Shown here one piece after another: positions 59,567 to 64,000 of a DNA stretch of 64,000 bases. Numbering within the stretch: the stretch's first letter is position 1; each line of letters opens with the position of its first letter. The position numbers were made by a program, and so were the translations under genes. The DNA is from Microtetraspora sp. NBRC 13810 (GTDB taxonomy: Bacteria; Actinomycetota; Actinomycetes; Streptosporangiales; Streptosporangiaceae), in contig NZ_BSRQ01000029.1 of the NCBI RefSeq assembly GCF_030268685.1, forward strand, positions 30,770-94,769, in the 5' to 3' direction. A model generated the notes under the pieces. It ran no database searches, was not told where the DNA came from, and worked only from the letters and a program-made list of their open reading frames with translations.

Positions 59567-60313
59567 TCAGTACGGCTTCGCGCCCGCGTTGATCTGCTGG
59601 GCCATCTGCCGGACCTGGTGCAACATCGCGTGATAAATCCCGCCGCCGAAGGTGACCCGGGCGACACCCAGTTCGGCGAGCCGGGACACGCTCGGCCCGC
59701 CGGGCAGGAACAGCGCGTTGACCGGCCCCGGAATGCGCTGGACCAGCTCGCCGATCGTCTCCTCGCCCGGCGCCAGGATCGGATACACGCAGTCGGCCCC
59801 CGCGTCCAGATACGCCTTCGCCCGCTCCACGGCCTCCTCGACCCGCTCCCGGAGTGACCCCCCGCCGGTCAGGAACACGTCCACCCTCGCGTTGATCACC
59901 AGCTCCGGCCCGGCCTCGCGGACCGCCGCCAGCCACGCCGCCTGCTCCGCCACGCCGACCGGCTCACCGGAGGGGTAGGCGGTGTCCTCCAGGTTGCAGC
60001 CCACCGCGCCGGTGGCCAGCAGCCGCTCGGCGAACTCCGCCGGCGCCAGACCGTACCCCGCCTCGGCGTCCACCGTGACCGGGACGTCCACCGCGCGGGC
60101 GATCCTGGCCGCCGCCGCGAACATCTCGGCCACCGGCGCCCGCTGCTCGTCCGCGTAGCCGAGCGACTCGGCGATCCCGCTGCTCGGCGTGGCGAGTGCG
60201 GGGAAACCCTCCTCCTGGAAGATCTGGGCAGTTCTGGCATCCCACACATTGGGCAGAACCAGAGGGTGCCCCTGGTGATGCAGCTCACGGAGCCGCTTGG
60301 CGAGTTCGGTCAT
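59567..60313 (-). CDS. Isocitrate lyase/PEP mutase family protein
   Basis: A 248-residue barrel enzyme. Conserved parts: PLVLPNVWDARTAQIFQEEG, DVPVTVDAEAGYGLAPAEF (Mg-binding Asp residues) and AVGCNLEDTAYPSGEPVG. The family includes methylisocitrate lyase, oxaloacetate hydrolase and PEP mutase; it lacks a clear KKCGH signature of isocitrate lyase, so the reaction remains open. ATG at 60313 (MTELAKRLRELHH). The RpiB-like gene lies 43 bp upstream on the same strand, so they may be an operon. Confidence 0.9.
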   Translation of the reverse strand: MTELAKRLRELHHQGHPLVLPNVWDARTAQIFQEEGFPALATPSSGIAESLGYADEQRAPVAEMFAAAARIARAVDVPVTVDAEAGYGLAPAEFAERLLATGAVGCNLEDTAYPSGEPVGVAEQAAWLAAVREAGPELVINARVDVFLTGGGSLRERVEEAVERAKAYLDAGADCVYPILAPGEETIGELVQRIPGPVNALFLPGGPSVSRLAELGVARVTFGGGIYHAMLHQVRQMAQQINAGAKPY

Positions 60314-60356
60314 GCCCCCCACGCTAGACAGCCGCGAAAGGACACGTCAGAGCCAA

Positions 60357-60806
60357 TCACCCGGAAAACCCACGGTCCACTTCGGTGATGCGGGCGATGT
60401 TCGCGCGATCTTCGTCCTCGGGGCTGACGGTTCCCGCGAACCACGCGTCCAGGATCTCCACCAGGACCTGCGGCGAGGTGAGCCTTAGGCTGAGCGCCAG
60501 CGCGTTCGCGTCGTTCCAGGTACGGGCGCCGTCCGCGGTCACCGCGTCCACGCAGAGCGCCGCCCGAACCCCGGGCACCTTGTTGGCCGCGATCGACGCG
60601 CCGGTGCCCGTCCAGCAGCACACGATCGCCTGGTCGGCGCGGCCCGCCGCGACATCCGCCGCGGCCTCCGAGCAACTCCATGCCCAATCCGCGCGCCCAT
60701 CCGCCAGTGCGCCATGCAGGATCACTGTATGGCCGCGTCTTTCCAACTCGGGAGCCACCAACGACGCCACACCGTCGAGGCTGTCCGAGGCCAGTGATAT
60801 ACGCAT
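60357..60806 (-). CDS. RpiB/LacAB family sugar-phosphate isomerase
   Basis: A 149-residue cytosolic isomerase that interconverts ribose- and ribulose-5-phosphate or related sugars. The family signature is AIVCCWTGTGASIAANKVPG followed by VRAALCVDAVTADGARTWND and ANALALSLRL. A Cys pair (CC) and Trp replace the usual ICGTGIG form, so substrate preference may differ. ATG at 60806. It precedes the PEP-mutase-like gene and is divergent from the large flippase-like gene. Confidence 0.9.
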   Translation of the reverse strand: MRISLASDSLDGVASLVAPELERRGHTVILHGALADGRADWAWSCSEAAADVAAGRADQAIVCCWTGTGASIAANKVPGVRAALCVDAVTADGARTWNDANALALSLRLTSPQVLVEILDAWFAGTVSPEDEDRANIARITEVDRGFSG

Positions 60807-60911
60807 GAAACAGATTGTGGAGGCTATTCACGAAGATCGCATGGGAACACGGGGAGCTTGTGCGATCGCGGGTGCAGCGGTTTCGGGCGGGAAAGGGCAG
60901 AATCGCGGGCG

Positions 60912-63797
60912 GTGACGCAAATCAGGGATCATGACGGGGTGGAGAACCCACCGGAGGCGAAGCAGCCTCCTGTGGGAGACTCCGACATGCCTTCGGACGT
61001 CACGACATCGAAGGCAGGTTCGATCTTCGAGCCGGGGAGGGACCCGGATTCCGGCCAGGAGCCGGATCCGGGCTCAGGTTCGAAGTCGGGGAGAACCATG
61101 GAATCGGGGACGCTGCCGGGGAAAGCCGCAAAGCCGGCACCGGATCAGAACACAACGGAGCCGGGGGCGGCACCGAACATGACCACCGAACCCGACAACC
61201 CAAAGCCCAAAACCACCGCCACCGCCACTGGCACCGGTGCCGCCACCGGTGCCGCCGCCGCGGCCACACCCGAGCCCAGCACGCCCGAGTCACCTACCAG
61301 CGGCACCGCCCCCGACGCCGGACCACCCCAGTCCGACGCGGGCATGGCGGGCAGCGGGCCAGCGGCGGGCAGCGGGCCAGCGGCGGTTGGCGGGCCTGTG
61401 GTGGAGAAGGGGGCGGGGGGTGAGGCGGAGCCGCCGCCGGTGGTGCTGGTGGTCGAACCGCTGCTGCCGCAACGGCTCAGGCGCCCGTCGGACGCCCTGC
61501 GCTTCCTGGCCACGCTCCTCCTGCTCACCGGCGTCGTCCTGCTGGGCCTCATCGCCAAGCAGACCCTCAACGGCATCGAGGCCGACGTGGAGGTCGGCAC
61601 GGCCCGCGCGCCAGGGCCGCTGATCCTCGCCGCCGCGTTCGTCGGCGGCGGCGCGGTGCTCATCATCCCGGTGGCGTTCGCCGTCGAGCGCGTCTTCCAC
61701 CGGGACGGCCTGCGCGTCGCGGAAGGACTCATCGCGGCCATCATGGCCGTGCTGGTCTCCTTCGGCCTCGGCGAATGGCTGGTCGCGGCGGGCCCCGAGG
61801 ACCTGCGCCAGCTCCTCACCGGCGACCGGACCGGCGTCGAACCGCTCAACACCCTGCTCACCTCGGTCGTCGCGTACATAACGGCCGTGCGCATCGCCCG
61901 CCGCCCGACCTGGCGCGCGCTGATGTGGGTGGCCATCGCACTGGACGTCTTCGCGCTCTTCACCGGCGCCGCCGCGACCGCGCTCGGCGTCGTGGCGAGC
62001 ATCCTGGTCGGCCTCGGCATCGGCTTCGGCACGCTGTACGCCATCGGCAGCCCGAACACCCGGCCCCCCGGCAGCGCCATGATCGCCTCCCTGCGCAGGC
62101 TCAACTTCACCCCTGTGAAGGCCCGCAGGATCGAGGACGACCTCCAGGGCAGCCGCCGCTACGCCGTGGGACTCGCCGACGGCCGCCGTGTCGACGTCAC
62201 GCTCCTGGACCGCGACCGCCAGGTGTCCGGCCTGCTCTACCGGCTGTGGCGGCGCATGCTGCTCACCTCGGAGACCCGCCGCCGCGCCATCCGCTCACTC
62301 CGCGCCGAGCTCGAACGCGAGGCGCTCATGGCCTACGCCGCGCAGGCCGCCGGGGTCAGCACGCCCCGCCTGCTGGGCACCAGCGAGGTGGGCACCGAGG
62401 CCGCCCTGCTCGCGTACGAGCACCTGGAGACGCGCGCCCTGGAGGACCTCCCCGACGACGAGATCACCGACGAGGTGCTGAACGAGATCTGGCAGCAGGT
62501 CAGTCTGCTCCAGGCGCAGCGCCTCGCTCACCGGCGGCTCGCCGGGGAGAGCATCCACCTCGACGCGGCCGGGCACGTCGTGCTGCTCGACGCGCGCAGC
62601 GGCGAGATCGCCGCCGGCGACCTGCTGCTCCTGCTCGACATCGCCCAGCTCCTCACCTGCCTCGCGCTGCGGGTCGGCGCCGAGCGGTCGGTGCGCGCCG
62701 CCGCCGCCGTGCTCGGCCCGGACGCCCTGGCCGGCGCGCTGCCGCTGCTGCAACGCATAGCGCTCACCCGGGAGACCAGGGCGGCGCTCCGGCACCACAA
62801 GAACCTGCTCTCGGCGATCCGCGAGCAGATCGTCGAGCTGAAGCCCCGCGCCGAGGTGGCCGAGGTACGCCTGGAGCGCTGGCGCCCGCGCACACTCGTC
62901 ACGATCATCGGCAGCGCCCTGGCCGCCTACATCCTGCTCTCCCAGCTCACCAGGGTGAACTTCGTCCAGGTGGTCACCACCGCCGAGTGGGCCTGGACCG
63001 GCCTGGCCCTGGCGGCCTCCGGCATCAGCTACGTCGCCGCCGCCCTGATGCTCAAGGGGTTCGTCCCGGAGTCGCTGCCGCTCGGTCGTACGGTGCTGGT
63101 GCAGTTCGCCGGGTCCTTCGTCAAGCTGGTCGCGCCCGCGGCCGTGAGCGGCGTCGCGATCAACACCCGTTACCTGCAGAAACGCGGTATCCCCTCGGGG
63201 CCCGCGGTGGCCAGCGTGGGCGCTTCGCAGCTGATCGGCCTGATCTTCCACATCAGCCTGCTGCTGTTCTTCGCCTACGTCACCGGCTCGACCGCGGCCC
63301 CGTCGTTCACGCCGTCGCGCGGCCTGCTGATCGCGCTGCTCGCGGTGGCCGTGAGCGTGCTCATCGTGCTGAGCGTGCCGCCGCTGCGAAGGATGATCAC
63401 CACGCGGCTGCGGTCGCTGTTCTCCGGCGTGATGCCCCGGCTGCTGGACGTGCTCCAGTCGCCACGCAAGATCATCGAAGGGTCCATCGGCACGCTGATG
63501 CTGACCCTGGCCTTCATCGTCTGCCTGGACGCCTGCGTCCGCGCCTTCGGCGGAGAACTCGACTTCGCCGTCGTCGCCGTGGTCTTCCTGGCGGCCAACG
63601 CCATCGGCTCGGCCGCCCCCACCCCCGGCGGCCTGGGCGCCGTCGAAACGTCCCTCTCCATCGGCCTCACCCTGTCCGGCCTCCCCAGCGAGGTAGCCAC
63701 CTCCGCAGTCCTCCTCTACCGCCTTCTCACCTTCTGGCTCCCCGTCCTCCCAGGCTGGGCCGCCTTCACCTACCTCCAACGCCACGAAGCCATCTAA
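60912..63797 (+). CDS. Flippase-like (UPF0104/LPG synthase TM) protein with degenerate kinase-like domain
   Basis: A 961-residue membrane protein. Residues 1-~175 are disordered Pro/Thr/Gly/Ser-rich. Helices begin near ~195 (LRFLATLLLLTGVVLLGLIA), about six in all to ~390. Residues ~400-620 resemble a protein/aminoglycoside-kinase fold but with decayed motifs: HRRL at 540 in place of HRDL, and DAR at 560 in place of DFG/DFE. The C-terminal ~300 residues are eight or so helices of the UPF0104 flippase domain, with VLVQFAGSFVKLVAPAAVSG and NAIGSAAPTPGGLGAVETSL. GTG at 60912 is tentative; GTG at 60939 or ATG at 60987 would also fit. It likely moves a lipid or polyprenyl carrier. Confidence 0.85.
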   Translation: MTQIRDHDGVENPPEAKQPPVGDSDMPSDVTTSKAGSIFEPGRDPDSGQEPDPGSGSKSGRTMESGTLPGKAAKPAPDQNTTEPGAAPNMTTEPDNPKPKTTATATGTGAATGAAAAATPEPSTPESPTSGTAPDAGPPQSDAGMAGSGPAAGSGPAAVGGPVVEKGAGGEAEPPPVVLVVEPLLPQRLRRPSDALRFLATLLLLTGVVLLGLIAKQTLNGIEADVEVGTARAPGPLILAAAFVGGGAVLIIPVAFAVERVFHRDGLRVAEGLIAAIMAVLVSFGLGEWLVAAGPEDLRQLLTGDRTGVEPLNTLLTSVVAYITAVRIARRPTWRALMWVAIALDVFALFTGAAATALGVVASILVGLGIGFGTLYAIGSPNTRPPGSAMIASLRRLNFTPVKARRIEDDLQGSRRYAVGLADGRRVDVTLLDRDRQVSGLLYRLWRRMLLTSETRRRAIRSLRAELEREALMAYAAQAAGVSTPRLLGTSEVGTEAALLAYEHLETRALEDLPDDEITDEVLNEIWQQVSLLQAQRLAHRRLAGESIHLDAAGHVVLLDARSGEIAAGDLLLLLDIAQLLTCLALRVGAERSVRAAAAVLGPDALAGALPLLQRIALTRETRAALRHHKNLLSAIREQIVELKPRAEVAEVRLERWRPRTLVTIIGSALAAYILLSQLTRVNFVQVVTTAEWAWTGLALAASGISYVAAALMLKGFVPESLPLGRTVLVQFAGSFVKLVAPAAVSGVAINTRYLQKRGIPSGPAVASVGASQLIGLIFHISLLLFFAYVTGSTAAPSFTPSRGLLIALLAVAVSVLIVLSVPPLRRMITTRLRSLFSGVMPRLLDVLQSPRKIIEGSIGTLMLTLAFIVCLDACVRAFGGELDFAVVAVVFLAANAIGSAAPTPGGLGAVETSLSIGLTLSGLPSEVATSAVLLYRLLTFWLPVLPGWAAFTYLQRHEAI

Positions 63798-63877
63798 CCC
63801 ACCCCACCCGCCACCCCCACCCCACCTCACAAGCGCCACCCCCACCCCGCAAGCGGGAACCCACCCCCGCAGGCCAG

Positions 63878-64000
63878 CCCCCCCCCCCCCGCCCCCCCCC
63901 CCCCCCCCGCCCCCCCCCCCCCCCCCCCCGCCCCCCCCCGCCCCCCCCCCCCCGCCCCCCCCCCCCCCCCCCGCGGCCCCCCCCCCCCCCGCCCCCCCCC
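63878..64000. other. Poly-C tract at window end (probable artefact)
   Basis: From 63878 the sequence is almost only C with scattered G. It carries no biological signal I can support and looks like a contig-end or dark-cycle sequencing artefact. The region 63798-63877 shows no gene. Confidence 0.85.

Overview
The window is high-GC DNA from a sporulating actinomycete, most likely a Streptosporangiales member (Nonomuraea/Streptosporangium-like; an inference from protein style, not a database match). Supporting signs are GTG/TTG starts, a BldC regulator, DUF397/DUF5753/ATPase regulatory genes, DUF3073, Tat-exported PhoX, and the purF-purM / DUF3073 / valine dehydrogenase / bldC neighbourhood, which as I recall is also found in Streptomyces. 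I see no phage, IS element, CRISPR array, rRNA or tRNA.

Layout. 1-3252: a leftward catabolic-looking run (histidine phosphatase cut by the window edge, SDR, acetamidase/formamidase, D-2-hydroxyacid dehydrogenase). 3314-7260: the most unusual locus, one protein joining an ECF sigma factor, a zinc-binding anti-sigma-like motif, a membrane helix and an outer GH128 glucanase-like domain, facing a secreted F5/8C-DUF1996 protein across a 536-bp gap with an inverted repeat. 7361-12076: DUF305 protein plus ferric-reductase-like protein, dihydrolipoyl dehydrogenase, MOSC protein. 12098-14069: DUF397, DUF5753-HTH and ATPase genes sharing operator-like motifs. 14294-20688: pyrD, copper chaperone behind a CsoR-like box, GH20 hexosaminidase, amidase lipoprotein, LacI and TetR regulators. 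20869-28354: bldC, a conserved hypothetical, valine dehydrogenase, DUF3073, purM-purF, a DUF4190 membrane protein, an SCP2-like protein.

28374-35330: a Pho-box-preceded PhoX phosphatase, P1 peptidase, M28 peptidase, an SDR/TetR pair facing each other over a 34-bp palindrome, and two tiny tandem homologous Cys-rich proteins (one starts at TTG). 35438-40784: an MFS gene broken by an apparent deletion, then a membrane adenylate cyclase and Crp-family regulator in one operon, divergent from a collagen-like exported protein. 40861-44808: purL-purQ-[ATPase]-purS. 45078-48595: branched-chain 2-oxoacid/pyruvate dehydrogenase E1a-E1b-E2. 48692-63797: Dabb protein, 5'-nucleotidase, acyl-CoA dehydrogenase, VOC protein, small membrane proteins, an AT-rich island with a secreted Trp/Asn/Arg-rich protein, GNAT, molybdopterin oxidoreductase, M28 peptidase, PEP-mutase-like protein, RpiB-like isomerase, and a large flippase-like membrane protein with a degenerate kinase-like domain. 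The final ~120 bases are poly-C and are probably a contig-end artefact.

How the parts fit: purine synthesis is present as two blocks (purF-purM and purS-purQ-purL). Valine dehydrogenase, the E1/E2 operon and perhaps the separate dihydrolipoyl dehydrogenase could form a branched-chain amino-acid route. Several sensing units pair a regulator with an exported product: sigma-GH128 with DUF1996, cyclase-Crp with collagen-like protein, and a Pho box with PhoX.
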